Part shown: positions 23,801 to 32,951 of the stretch, in pieces
Layout of the letters: each line of letters begins with the position of its first letter
Position numbering within the stretch: position 1 is the stretch's first letter
NCBI GenBank assembly: GCA_029834535.1
Contig: JAQMWT010000186.1
Span: forward strand, 1-64,000
Origin: Chrysophaeum taylorii
Taxonomy: Eukaryota; Sar; Pelagophyceae; Pelagomonadales; Pelagomonadaceae
Direction of reading: 5' to 3'
Length of the DNA: 64,000 nt
Position numbers and translations under genes: made by a program
The notes under the pieces: model-generated
Told to the model about the DNA's origin: nothing
Databases searched by the model: none
What the model saw: the letters and a program-made list of their open reading frames with translations, nothing else

Positions 23801-24762
23801 TCTACCACCGAGCCATCGCCGCCGCGCGGCAGTGCCCCGAAGCCCATGTAGGGCACTTCGACGTACGACAGATTTGACGAGGCCTCCATGCGACCGCACG
23901 AATTCCAGATCCAATTGATGCAGCCCGCAGATAACGGCTCGCTGAGCGGGAGCTCCCAGAGGCGCGCGATATCGCCCTGCATGATGACGTCGTCGTCCAT
24001 GAAGATGATCGACTCGAGTTCGGCGAACTCGGGCAGGCGCGGCAGGTAGAACCGCAGGCAATTAAAGACCGTGTTGTGTTTTGGCGACCGGTCCCACGCG
24101 GGCGCGCGGACGCTGAGGTTAGTCGACGGCACCTCGACCTCCCACGTCACCGTCAGTCCGCTATCCCTGATGCTCTGCACGACTGCGCTTTCCGCGAGCA
24201 GCCGCCAATCCGCTCCGGCGCACTGGGATGGCATCAGTTTGACGCGCGCCTCGGCGAGCCCCGAGTCCGGCACGACGAGATGGAAGCGCAGCGCCGCGTT
24301 TGTGTTGACGCACACTGACGCCAAGACCGCCGACAACACCGCGATGCGGTCGGTCAATAAGATGACGTCGATGACGTCCGAGCGCACAACTGCGCCGTCG
24401 CCCACGTCGACCGCCGCGTCGTAAAAAAAACGAGGCCTGCGGACATCGTCGCGGCCGCGAGACGACGAGGCGTCGTCGTCGCCGCCGCCGCCACCACCAC
24501 CGCGATAGCTTGGCGTCGAGCCGCCGTCTCTATCGTCGTCGCCGCCGCCACTTGGCGGTGGTGTATGGTGGAAGTCATCGTCCGCCATCTGGCGACTCCT
24601 CCGGAGTTCGCGCCTCGATGATCCTCCTCCGCGGTTACTACTCAACACTAGGCCGTCGGTCGAGGCTGCGCAAGCGGCCGCGCGACACGGTTGAACTGAC
24701 CGCGAGCAGACGTAGGTGCAACGCAACAGGATTGAAAGCACGGTGGCAGCGATCAAGCGCAT
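11898..24762 (-). CDS. Giant fusion protein: GT8 - sulfotransferase - GT8 - mucin-like stalk - REJ/GPS-like - multipass membrane domain
   Basis: Exon 24762..12257 (ATG at 24762), intron 12256..12211 (46 bp, GTGCAT...GCCAG), exon 12210..11898; 4272 aa. A signal peptide (MRLIAATVLSILLRC) opens the protein. GT8 domain 1: DxD-type FMDDDVIMQGDI near 256 and LHWNGDRKP near 458. About 500-845 resembles Stf0-type sulfotransferases (VVWTAPHSGSEWF, then IIVLDRENLLETYVS). GT8 domain 2: LLLDDDVIVQRDI near 1048 and LHFNGEVKPWEAW near 1262. About 1305-2115 is a Pro/Thr/Ser/Val repeat stalk. About 2500-3190 resembles REJ/PKD domains of polycystin-1-like proteins. A Cys-rich GPS-like segment lies near 3235-3312, then about seven hydrophobic segments, two in the terminal part. 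The likely setting is secretory pathway or cell surface with the enzymes outside. The intron was placed because the frame resumes with membrane-type sequence; its exact ends are uncertain. Confidence 0.75.
13861..13983 (-). repeat. 33-bp coding minisatellite (DGDEVYRAGAL) in the giant gene
   Basis: Three close copies plus one diverged copy of a 33-bp unit encoding DGDEVYRAGAL, between the third and fourth hydrophobic segments of the giant membrane protein. The three good copies are nearly identical, indicating recent expansion. The loop would be cytoplasmic if the enzyme domains are extracellular. Confidence 0.8.
18420..20850 (-). repeat. Mucin-like Pro/Thr/Ser/Val repeat region of the giant gene, with an internal 252-bp-offset duplication
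   Basis: About 800 codons of short degenerate units such as PAPIAVPT, EPTVSPI and ITPPVTDPT. Blocks 19828-19981 and 20080-20233 are nearly identical at an offset of 252 bp (84 codons), showing recent in-frame duplication. The strict spacing also leaves the plus strand open for 847 codons (18305-20848, Val/Gly/Thr-rich), which is a mirror artefact. Many Thr/Ser residues make dense O-glycosylation of an extended stalk likely. Confidence 0.85.
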
Positions 24763-25995
24763 GGTCAGCACGCGCGCGCTCGCAAGGGTTGTGGCCGCGA
24801 TGCGAGACCTGAATTAATAATTTCTCCCCCTTTTTCTGTTTGCGTCTCGTAACCGCACAATATTTTTTGGGTAGAAGTATCCAGAATCTACTACCACGCC
24901 TTTCCATCCTATAGTTCTCTGAACTTGTGCTATCGAATCTTTTTCAAAACCTTGCTACATTTCCTTTAGTTCCTGACGCAGTTCATCCCGTCCATTTATT
25001 TGCATTTTCGCGCAATTCGAAACAGAGCTCAAATCTTTTTGGAACGTGTGGTCCAGAGGTTGTACCAAAACCTCGACTCGCCAACTAATCAAAAACCGTC
25101 GCCAGACGCTTTCGAGAGCGTTCGATGGGCACGCGCCCATTCGACTCTCGTCGACCAGGTGTCGTCGTCGTCGTCGTCGTCGTGAGGGTGTCGCGTTAGA
25201 GCGAGCGAGACTCAGGTTTCCTCCAACGTCGATTTTTTGCGCATCGCATCGCGGCGCGTTTGATGCTGCCTCTCTTCCAAGAAAGAGACTTTAAATCGCC
25301 GACATGTGGGGAGCACGGAAGCGAGCAGGAGGAGAGGGGTGCAGAGGCAGGCATTGGGGATAGAGTGGGCACCCTGAGACTGAGAGGCCTCGGGAGGATG
25401 CGGCGCCGGGGCAGGCAAAGAGACGAGATGGCCAGCATCTCGTTGGCATTTATTCTATGCCGTCGGATATGCACACTGATGATACTCGTCGCGTCCCCGA
25501 GGGCCGGCCATCTTAAGGTCGCGCGGGCGGGTTTGCTGCGCTCTTGAGTTGCTCCGTGTGTGTGCAACCCACGCCCCTGCTCGGCAGAGCGGCTGGCTCG
25601 CGTGCCTCGTTGAAGTTGTTTCATAAACGTATTCGATTTCGCGCCGCCGCGGGTCGGAGCTGCGGGTCAACAAGAACAACCACCACAACAACCAATGTTT
25701 TTTGCCCTTCTTTCATTCGCCTAGAAGATCTTACTTATCGCGCTCCACGAGGAGGCCAATAGTAATAATACGAAGAAGAAAGACCCCGGGCATCCTCGGA
25801 GAAGTGGTTTATTAAGACTCTGACTCTCGCAGTCTCGATCGATCAATTTTGCATCTAGGTCAACAAAGCGGTGGTAGTAGCAAATATTCGGCAGGCCCTC
25901 GTCTGCATATTCCAAAGGGGCCCTTTAGACGCACCCCTTCCGACTGACTGACTGACTGACTGACTGACTGACTGACTGACTGACTGACTGACTGA
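24763..25995. other. Intergenic region between the giant gene's 5' end and the HAT gene's 3' end
   Basis: About 1.2 kb. It contains the presumed promoter of the giant gene, with an AT-rich AATTAATAATTT near 24811-24822. There is a (GTC)n microsatellite near 25161-25182 and a (GACT)14 array at its right edge. No coding region was recognised. Confidence 0.5.
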
Positions 25996-25997
25996 CT
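25942..25997 (+). repeat. (GACT)14 tetranucleotide array touching a stop codon
   Basis: Fourteen perfect GACT units run to base 25997 and overlap the stop codon (TAG, plus-strand CTA at 25996-25998) of the minus-strand HAT gene. The whole start of its 3' UTR is therefore a perfect simple repeat. Confidence 0.95.
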
Positions 25998-28011
25998 ACA
26001 AGGGGGTCTGGTGCGTGGCGCCGCGGCGGCTGGCGGCGAGGACGGAGCGGACGACGATGCGCTGGCGTTCGACGAGGCGGGGGTCGTTGGTCTTCTCGAG
26101 GAGGGGGAGGCCGGCGAGGTGGAGGATGCTCTGGATGCCGTGGTTGAGGCGCTCGAGCTCGACCTTGGCGCCGCGCTGGAGCTCGAGATTTTCGTGCTTA
26201 ATTGCGACGAGGACCTCGGCGAGGGTGTCGCGGTCTGTCGCGGCGTCGCGGAGGCGGTCGGCCTGGGCCCTGCGGACGGCAGCGCAGGTCTCGTCGATCT
26301 CGGCGGTCTGGAGGGCTGCGACGACTCGGAGTCCTTCGACGACTTCGACTAGCGCGGGTTCCCTCGTGAGCTTGACAAAATCTGCAGTCTCTTTGGCGTC
26401 GAGGCCCGCGGTCGAGAGCGCGTTGAGGTCGGCGTCGACGGGCGCCCGCGTGAACAACATCGGTACTTCGCCGTGGTCGATCTTTTGCTTCTTGGCCGGC
26501 GGTTCGTCGTCGGCCGTCGTCGTAAACGGGATCTCCCGCGGCGCGTCGTCGTCGTCTTCGGGGGGGGGCACCTCGTCGTTTTCGTCGGGCTGCTGCTGCT
26601 GGGGCGGAAAGACCAGGTCGCGGAGCGAGTCGAGCGGAAGCTTGAGCTTTTCGGCCGCAAAAGCGGCAAAGGCGTCCCAGACGGGCTTGGCCCGCTCGTC
26701 GTCGAGGATCCGGAGAGCGCGAGCGTAGAGGTCCTTGGCGGTCTCGAGCTTGTCGCGGTCGATGGCGAACTGGGCGTAGTCGAGCCAGAACGTCGCCGAG
26801 GCGCGCGGGACCGCCGCCTGGCTCGCCGCGTCGTACACCTTCGCCGCCTGCTTGAACTGCTTGAGGCCGCGCTCGAAGCCCGCGTACGCGATGTACAGAT
26901 CCACCAGCTTGGCTTCGCGCTCGGGGTTCGAGTTCTCGTCCTCTCGCACCGCATCCTCCCACTCGAAGATCGCGCCGTCGAACACCTTGCGTGCCTCGCT
27001 CGGGTTCCCGGCGCTTCGCATGGCCGACTCCGCGCGGCGGGCTACCGCCCCCACGTCCCACGCCTCCTCCTCCTCGACGTACGCGCCGACTACCTCCATC
27101 GCGCTCTCCTCGACACCCTCGTTCGTAGTCAGCTCAAGTTCCGTGCTTGCTCGTCCAGGGACCGGCTCGGTCGTCGTCGTAGCTGCGGGCACTGATTCCG
27201 TCATCGCGGGGACTAGCTCCGCAGCAGGGACAGGCTCCATCATCGCTGCTGCGGGGGCTGACTCCTCCGTCGCCGCTGCGGCGGGGGTTGACTCCTCCGT
27301 CATCGCTGCGGCGGGGACTGGCTCCTCCGTCACCGCTGCTGCGGCGGGGACGGACTCCTCCGTATTCGTAGCCGCGGGGACTGGCTCCTCCGTCATCGCT
27401 GCGGCGGGGACTGGCTCATCCGTCACCGCTGCGACTGACTCCATCATCGCTGCTGCGAGGACTGAATCCTCCATCATCGCGGATGCGGCGTGGACTGACG
27501 CTGTCATAGCCGCTGTGTGGGCTGACTCCTCCGTCAACGCGGCTACGGCGGGGACGGACGCCTCCGTCATCGCGGTTGCACCGGGGACTGACTCCTCCGT
27601 CATCGCGGTTGCACCGGGGACGGACTCCTCCTTCATCGCGGTTGCACCGGGGACTGACTCCTCCGTCATCGCGGCTGCGGCGGGGACGGCGGACTCCTCC
27701 GCCATCGCGGTTGCGTCGGGGACTGACTCCTCCGTCATCGCTGCTGCGGCGGGGACTGACTCCTCCGTCATCGCTGCTGCGGCGGGGACGGCGGACTCCT
27801 CCGCCATCGCGGCAGCGGCGGGGACGGCGGACTCCTCCGTCATCGCGGTAGCGGCGGGGACGGACTCCTCCGTCATCGCGGCAGCGGCGGGGACGGACTC
27901 CTCCGTCATCGCGGCAGCGGCGGGGACGGACTCCTCCGTCATCGCCGCTGCCGGGACTGACTTTGTCATCGTCGTCGCAACCTCGAGGACTTGGTCGATC
28001 TCAGCGTCCAT
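25996..28011 (-). CDS. HAT-repeat (RNA-processing-type) protein with an N-terminal TEESVPAAA repeat domain
   Basis: 671 aa from the ATG at 28011 (MDAEIDQVLEVATTMTK). The frame is open further upstream, but that extension would lie across the whole 5' half of the divergent RAD54B-like gene and is rejected. Residues about 17-273 are tandem 10-12-residue units of the AMTEESVPAAA type: low-complexity, acidic, probably disordered. About 330-440 holds HAT/TPR-like helices (ARKVFDGAIFEWEDAV, then AAKVYDAASQAAVPRASATFWLDYAQF, then ETAKDLYARALRIL). Their W-x-x-Y-A-x-F and alternating Leu/Ala pattern is typical of CstF77, Clf1/Syf1 and Prp39 RNA-processing scaffolds. A basic PPAKKQKIDHG near 505 could be a nuclear localisation signal. 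The C-terminal 110 residues are charged helix. The specific complex is unknown. Confidence 0.6.
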   Translation of the reverse strand: MDAEIDQVLEVATTMTKSVPAAAMTEESVPAAAAMTEESVPAAAAMTEESVPAATAMTEESAVPAAAAMAEESAVPAAAAMTEESVPAAAAMTEESVPDATAMAEESAVPAAAAMTEESVPGATAMKEESVPGATAMTEESVPGATAMTEASVPAVAALTEESAHTAAMTASVHAASAMMEDSVLAAAMMESVAAVTDEPVPAAAMTEEPVPAATNTEESVPAAAAVTEEPVPAAAMTEESTPAAAATEESAPAAAMMEPVPAAELVPAMTESVPAATTTTEPVPGRASTELELTTNEGVEESAMEVVGAYVEEEEAWDVGAVARRAESAMRSAGNPSEARKVFDGAIFEWEDAVREDENSNPEREAKLVDLYIAYAGFERGLKQFKQAAKVYDAASQAAVPRASATFWLDYAQFAIDRDKLETAKDLYARALRILDDERAKPVWDAFAAFAAEKLKLPLDSLRDLVFPPQQQQPDENDEVPPPEDDDDAPREIPFTTTADDEPPAKKQKIDHGEVPMLFTRAPVDADLNALSTAGLDAKETADFVKLTREPALVEVVEGLRVVAALQTAEIDETCAAVRRAQADRLRDAATDRDTLAEVLVAIKHENLELQRGAKVELERLNHGIQSILHLAGLPLLEKTNDPRLVERQRIVVRSVLAASRRGATHQTPL

Positions 28012-28054
28012 CGGAAAATAAACCCTTACCCTCGCCCGTTGGAAAACTTGGACG
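28012..28054. promoter_or_regulatory. 43-bp bidirectional promoter between HAT and RAD54B-like genes
   Basis: Only 43 bases separate the two start codons. They contain AAACCCTTACCC (28020-28031), the same telo-box-like element seen at other genes. At this spacing the core promoter must overlap one or both genes, or 5' UTRs must be almost absent. Confidence 0.5.
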
Positions 28055-30526
28055 ATGCGCAAGTTCCAGCCCCTCGTCAAAGTTCCGACCCAGGCCGCGG
28101 GCTTGAAGCCCGCGGCCCCCACGCCGGCGGCCCCCACGCCGGCGCCCCCCACGCCGGCGGCCCCCACACCAACGGAGACGTGGGAGGCGTTGTACGCGAA
28201 GAAGAAAGGACCGAAGAAGCGGGTAATGTGGCACGACGGCGTGTTGCGACGCGATGGCGATCGCCTCGTCCTAATCGACGACGAGGGCGCCGTCATCAGC
28301 CGCGCCTTCGCCGCCAAGACCTCCTCTCTCGCCGAGGACACGGAGGACGACAAACTGTTCGCTGCGTATAGGGTGCAGGTCGGGTCGCGGTGTGACAAGG
28401 AGAACGCGGTACCAAGGAAGGACGGTAAGCTGTCGGCCGAAGGTCCCGCGCTCGGGCGCGCGGCCAAGCGCGTGCTGCTGCCGGCGGCCCCCAAGCGCCC
28501 CCTCCTGTCGGCGCCCGCGACCCGCGTTGCGAAGAAGAGGGTGGTGGCGCAGAAGAAGAGGCTAGAGCCCTTCGCGATCTGGGATTCGCCGAGAGTCGAG
28601 CTCGTAGGCTCCCTCGCCGCCAAGCTCCGACCGCACCAGCTCGAGGCCGTGAAATTTCTGTACGCGTGCTTGAGCGGGCGCAACGCGACGCGCTGCAACG
28701 GCGGGAGCGGCGCCATACTCGCCGACGAGCCCGGTCTCGGGAAGACTCTGACGACGCTCTCGTTGCTGCGCGTCGTCGCCAAGGCGACGGTGACGGTCAA
28801 CCGGGACGACGCCACTCCGAGGGTCCGGAAAGTCGCGATTTTGTGCCCGGCCACCATCGTTGGCCAGTGGGTGGCCGAGAATACGAGGTGGTTCGGACGA
28901 GTGTCCTCGAACGTCGCGTTCGTCGCGGCGCTCGAGGACGCGGCGTTCGACGGACGCCCGGAGACTGCCCGGGCCGCCATCTCTCGCTGGGCGGCCATGG
29001 ACGCGCGCTCGACAACCGTGGTCCTGGTCGTGTCGTACGAGACGTGCCTCCGTCATTCCCAAACAATCCTCAATCACCAGCACCTCGACGCTCTCGTGTT
29101 CGACGAAGGCCATCGCCTCAAGAAGGCTGCCGGAAAGTTGGCGACGGCGATTCGCGCGTGCCGGGCGCGGAAGCGGCTTCTCATTACCGGCACGCCGGCG
29201 ATGAACAACCTCGACGAGTTCTGGGCGTTGGCCGACATCGTCAACCCGGGCGTTCTTGGCTCGCTCGCCGACTTCAAGCGGTCGACCGGCAAGCGCATCG
29301 AGGTTGGGGCGCGCAAGGGCGCGACGCGCGTCGACGTCGACGACGCCGAGGCGGCCCGCGACGCGGTCCGCCATCAGGCGTCCGCGTGGTTCTTGCGTCG
29401 CACGCAGGCCAACGTCGTGCGAACCTCGATCCCGCCAAAAACTGAGCACGTCGTCTGTTGCCGCATGACGGTCTCGCAGAAGAACGCGTATCGCGCGGCG
29501 TGCGCGCGCGCCAAGGCGGGCGAGACCGAGCCGCTCGCCGCAGTCAACGAGCTCCGAACCCTCAGCACGCGCGGCCCCGCCGGCGACGCGTCCGACCACC
29601 ACCACCACCCCGAGTCGGGAAAACTCGACCTCGTCCTGGCCCTCGTTTCGGCAGCGATTGCCGAGGGCGACAGGCTCGTGCTGGTGTCGACGAGCACCAA
29701 AACCCTCGACGTGCTTGCCGAGCTCTGCGCATCGCGCGAGTGGCGGTGCGCGCGGCTCGACGGCTCGACGCCAGCGGACCAGCGGACCAGTCTCGTGCGC
29801 GCCTTCAACTCGCCCTCGAGCCGAGAGGCCGTCTTCTTGTTGTCGTCGCGCGCCGGCGGCTGCGGCCTCAATCTCGTCGGAGCCAACCGACTCGTGCTCG
29901 TCGACGCCGACTGGAACCCCGCGACCGACGAGCAGGCGATGGCGCGCGTGTGGCGCGACGGCCAAACCAAGCCGGTCCACATCTACCGCCTCCTCTCGGC
30001 GGCGTCCATCGACGAGAAGATCCTCCAGCGCCAGCTCGCCAAGCACGACATCGCCGACGCCGTCGTCGACGGAGCCGATGCCCGCGCCTCCTTCGACGCC
30101 GAGGACCTCAGGGCGATCTTCGACTACGACCCCGACCTCGCCTCCTCGACCTTCGGGGCCCTCTTAGCCGACGACGACGACGATAATAATAATTGGCCAC
30201 CCTTCAAAGGCGCCCGTTCGATCGACGCCGACGATGTCCTCCGCCAGGCGGCCATCGAGACGCAGCTCGTCACGTACCTCCGCTCGGCGCGTTTTCATTC
30301 TGACGGCAAGCCGCCCGTTGTTCTTGGCGCGAAGCACCCCGAGGCAACCAAACGGCCTCGAGACGACGAGGCAACCGACGACGACGACGAAGCCTCATCC
30401 GAGCCCCATGTTGCGGCGACGACATCCCAAGAGGAGGAGGAGGAGGAGGAGGAGGAGGCCCCGACGCGCCGCAGCCGCCGCCGTATCATTGAGGAGGATG
30501 AGGAGGAGGAGGACCTCTTCCGCTGA
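28055..30526 (+). CDS. RAD54B-like SNF2-family DNA translocase
   Basis: 823 aa. RAD54-type translocases remodel RAD51-DNA complexes during homologous recombination in the nucleus. Residues about 43-95 (WEALYAKKKGPKKR, then MWHDGVLRRDGDRLVL) match the small N-terminal domain of RAD54B that precedes the helicase. Walker A is ADEPGLGKT near 222 (Pro where Met is usual). Motif II is DEGH-x-LKK near 350, the RAD54 version. TGTPAMNNLDEFWALADIVNPGVLGS is typical of RAD54/RAD54B. Motifs IV-VI include LDGSTPADQR, LLSSRAGGCGLNL and QAMARVWRDGQTKPVHIYRLL (HIYR is a RAD54-group mark). The C-terminus is a long acidic tail with a nine-Glu run. One exon. An early (APTPA)n stretch is low-complexity. It shares a 43-bp promoter with the HAT gene and converges with the Rieske gene, 79 bp away. 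Confidence 0.9.
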   Translation: MRKFQPLVKVPTQAAGLKPAAPTPAAPTPAPPTPAAPTPTETWEALYAKKKGPKKRVMWHDGVLRRDGDRLVLIDDEGAVISRAFAAKTSSLAEDTEDDKLFAAYRVQVGSRCDKENAVPRKDGKLSAEGPALGRAAKRVLLPAAPKRPLLSAPATRVAKKRVVAQKKRLEPFAIWDSPRVELVGSLAAKLRPHQLEAVKFLYACLSGRNATRCNGGSGAILADEPGLGKTLTTLSLLRVVAKATVTVNRDDATPRVRKVAILCPATIVGQWVAENTRWFGRVSSNVAFVAALEDAAFDGRPETARAAISRWAAMDARSTTVVLVVSYETCLRHSQTILNHQHLDALVFDEGHRLKKAAGKLATAIRACRARKRLLITGTPAMNNLDEFWALADIVNPGVLGSLADFKRSTGKRIEVGARKGATRVDVDDAEAARDAVRHQASAWFLRRTQANVVRTSIPPKTEHVVCCRMTVSQKNAYRAACARAKAGETEPLAAVNELRTLSTRGPAGDASDHHHHPESGKLDLVLALVSAAIAEGDRLVLVSTSTKTLDVLAELCASREWRCARLDGSTPADQRTSLVRAFNSPSSREAVFLLSSRAGGCGLNLVGANRLVLVDADWNPATDEQAMARVWRDGQTKPVHIYRLLSAASIDEKILQRQLAKHDIADAVVDGADARASFDAEDLRAIFDYDPDLASSTFGALLADDDDDNNNWPPFKGARSIDADDVLRQAAIETQLVTYLRSARFHSDGKPPVVLGAKHPEATKRPRDDEATDDDDEASSEPHVAATTSQEEEEEEEEEAPTRRSRRRIIEEDEEEEDLFR

Positions 30527-30605
30527 TGGATTATCCTCAGCCCCCAATAGTCGTCAATAGACACAAACCCGCAAGCCCATTTTTAAGAGGAATGTGGAAG
30601 ACGGG

Positions 30606-32150
30606 CTAGGAGGAAGAGCCAGAAAGGTCGGGCGGAGGTTTATTAATGGGAGGAGGCGGAAGGTCAGCCGGAGCCTTGGAGATTGTGGCGCGGCGCTTTG
30701 TGTTTCGCGGCGGCGGGTAGGAGCCTCGGTCGAAAGCATCCAAGAGGGGACGGAGGAGGTATTTGCGAACCAGAAAAGCTAGCGGCGATACCATCGCGAC
30801 CGGGAAACGATAGCGAGTCGGGAGAAGAATCGCGGCGACGAGGGCAAAATGAGAGAGGACCTCGGCGACGTGAAGGGCCTGGAGGACCCGGCGTCTCGCG
30901 GCGGCGCAACTCGCGCAATGGCTCGTGTGCGCCGCGTAGCGGTCGATAATCTGGTTTCTAGAGAGGTCGCTCGGCGCGGGAACATCTCTCTTGTCGAGGG
31001 CGAGGCTCGGGGAGTAGACAACCCCCCTGCCGGCGGTGTAAGTATCGAGCCAGCGGCGAAAGGCGACGACGGTCGCGTCGGCGGACGTCGCTAGATGCCA
31101 TCTTTCGCGCCAGCGAGGCGCGAGCGCGCGTCGCGCGACGACCCCCGGGATCGCGGCCCTCGCGACGCGGTCGTAGTCGCCGTCGTCCTCGCCCACAACG
31201 ATGTCGCGGTTCATGTGGTGCAAAAAGACGTTGTCGTCCTCGAGGACGCGGTGGCTCGAGAGGTGACCGATCCAGGGCGGCGCCCGGAACGCGGTCGAGA
31301 TGAGAGCTCGTTGGATCCGGTTCGGAATTTTCGCAACTTCGAACACGACGCGCACGATCAAGCGGCATTTTCCGGGCTCGGACGGCACCGCGTACACGAC
31401 GTTCCAGTCGCGGAACGAGCGGGGCCTCTCGGTGCGCGATACGACGAGATTAGGGGCGCGCCAAGCGACGACGCCGCGCGTGCCGGGAGTCCGACGTTCG
31501 GCCGAGAACCCGTGCTTCGACGTCTCGATCGGTCCGAACGGCACCGCCCGGGCGGCGGCGCGCCGAGATATTGTCCCGTCGTGCGTGAACGGCAGGTGCG
31601 ACGGGTCCAGGACGTTCTCGATCAGCACCGTCGCGTCCATCGGCAGGTCGCGCGAGTAGTCCGTCCATACGGCCCCCGGTTCATCGACGAAGATCTCGTC
31701 GAGCGCTGCGCGCGCCAACGCCCCGTAGTCGGGCTCGTGACCGAGCCCGTAGAGGGGCGCCGTCCACGCGAACACGAGTCCGTTCCGCTCGGCCGTCTCC
31801 AGCGCCGTCGCCCCGCACCGCGCCTTGTCCGCGGGTTTCGACGCCTCCTCCTGCGGGATGGCGACGCACGCGCCCTTTCCGTCGAACCGCCACCCGTGAT
31901 ACGGACACTCGATGCCGCCCGCGACCACGCGACCCTCCGACAGCCGCGCGAACCGGTGCGGACACCGGTCGACCAACGTTCGCCACTCCTCGCCGTCGTG
32001 CCACACTACAATAGGGGCCCCCAACACCGTCTGTGCGGTGGGCGTGCGCGGGCATTGTGACGCGATCCCCACCGGCCACCACCTCGCGCCCCAGAACTCA
32101 GCGGTCGACGCCTCGAGACAAGACGCGACCTCAAACATCAACACGAACAT
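30606..32150 (-). CDS. Rieske mononuclear-iron oxygenase, pheophorbide a oxygenase (PAO/TIC55/PTC52) family
   Basis: 514 aa, ATG at 32150. The [2Fe-2S] Rieske site is C63-x-H65 (CPHRFARLSEG) and C82-x-x-H85 (CPYHGW). The mononuclear iron site follows as ENVLDPSHLPFTHDG (D-x-x-H-x-x-x-x-H). About residue 430 there is the C-x-x-C (SHCASC) that marks the PAO/TIC55/PTC52 branch. Two hydrophobic segments near 443-480 (VLSHFALVAAILL and the next) would anchor it to a plastid membrane. In plants these enzymes open the pheophorbide macrocycle or modify chlorophyll intermediates, taking electrons from ferredoxin. Which of these applies here cannot be told from sequence. The N-terminus (MFVLMFEVASCLEAST) could be a signal sequence for a complex plastid. 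A telo-box lies 11 bases upstream of the ATG. Confidence 0.85.
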   Translation of the reverse strand: MFVLMFEVASCLEASTAEFWGARWWPVGIASQCPRTPTAQTVLGAPIVVWHDGEEWRTLVDRCPHRFARLSEGRVVAGGIECPYHGWRFDGKGACVAIPQEEASKPADKARCGATALETAERNGLVFAWTAPLYGLGHEPDYGALARAALDEIFVDEPGAVWTDYSRDLPMDATVLIENVLDPSHLPFTHDGTISRRAAARAVPFGPIETSKHGFSAERRTPGTRGVVAWRAPNLVVSRTERPRSFRDWNVVYAVPSEPGKCRLIVRVVFEVAKIPNRIQRALISTAFRAPPWIGHLSSHRVLEDDNVFLHHMNRDIVVGEDDGDYDRVARAAIPGVVARRALAPRWRERWHLATSADATVVAFRRWLDTYTAGRGVVYSPSLALDKRDVPAPSDLSRNQIIDRYAAHTSHCASCAAARRRVLQALHVAEVLSHFALVAAILLPTRYRFPVAMVSPLAFLVRKYLLRPLLDAFDRGSYPPPRNTKRRATISKAPADLPPPPINKPPPDLSGSSS

Positions 32151-32951
32151 TTTTGCGTTGTAGGGTTTACTATTAGCCGGCAGGGGTTATCGAGTTCGAT
32201 AACATCAGAGTTTTTTCATGCATCACCAACACACCGGCAAGAGCACGCTCGTGTTGGCCGTCGTCGTGCCTTCGGGGGGAAAGTGCCCGCGTGGTCAAAA
32301 TCGGCCAAGAATCTCGCTCTAAGGTCGGCGTTGTGCGGATGATGTTCTCGATTACCACCGCGCATTGATATTCGAACGAGCGTCCGAGCACCTTGAGCTC
32401 CACGGAGGGCGTAGAAGAAGAAGCTGCGTGGTCCATCTCCGACTGCTATAAAAAACACTCCCTGCTAGCAAGGGAGGGCCACGGGAGGCTGGTCCGTCCG
32501 CCTTGGAAGCAAGCGAATGTGCCGCGGGCGCTCTGGCCTCTCACCAACTTATTCTTCCTCTCGCGCCACCGCTTCTGGGTGGTGCTGCTGCGAGATGCAT
32601 TCACACCGGGGCTGAATGAAGCTACCACGGCGGCTCAGTGATGATAGGAAGAAATTTTATTTCACCAAGCGCGACTACCTCCCGTAACCAGCGGCGGCCA
32701 TGGTCGCAACAGCCAGCGAGCCAGCCAGCCAGCCTGCCTCCTGATTAACAATCGTGTGATGATAAGCCGGCCACACGCGTTAATTTTCCACGTCAGTCGG
32801 CCATACTTACAGCAAATATCACCCGTCACCAGGACGTTGATCTCTTTCGCAATCACGCGTCGGTTGGTCGGGAAAAAAAAGCAAAATACGACGACGACGA
32901 CGGCGACGTTGGTTGCGAGCTCGTCGAAAAGCAGCGGTCACAGTCATATCA
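32151..32951. other. Intergenic region (about 800 bp)
   Basis: It contains the promoter of the Rieske gene at its left edge. One minus-strand ATG frame (32173..32436, 87 codons) shows a plausible but unrecognised composition and is not called. A (CCAG)n patch lies at 32714-32736 and a (GAC)n patch near 32889-32912. Confidence 0.45.
32161..32175 (-). promoter_or_regulatory. Telo-box plus TATTA element upstream of the Rieske gene
   Basis: TAGGGTTTACTATTA begins 11 bases upstream of the ATG at 32150. It combines the GGGTTT box with an adjacent TATTA, as also seen near 2883-2896 and 47850-47865. A promoter role is inferred. Confidence 0.4.

Noticed and set aside
28012-28998. Upstream extension of the HAT-repeat gene to a 1000-residue protein
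   Set aside because: The extension lies antisense across the well-supported RAD54B-like coding region and has no domain; the ATG at 28011 gives a sensible start.
28562-30046. 494-codon minus-strand open frame
   Set aside because: Antisense shadow of the RAD54B-like helicase; Arg/Val-rich, no motif.
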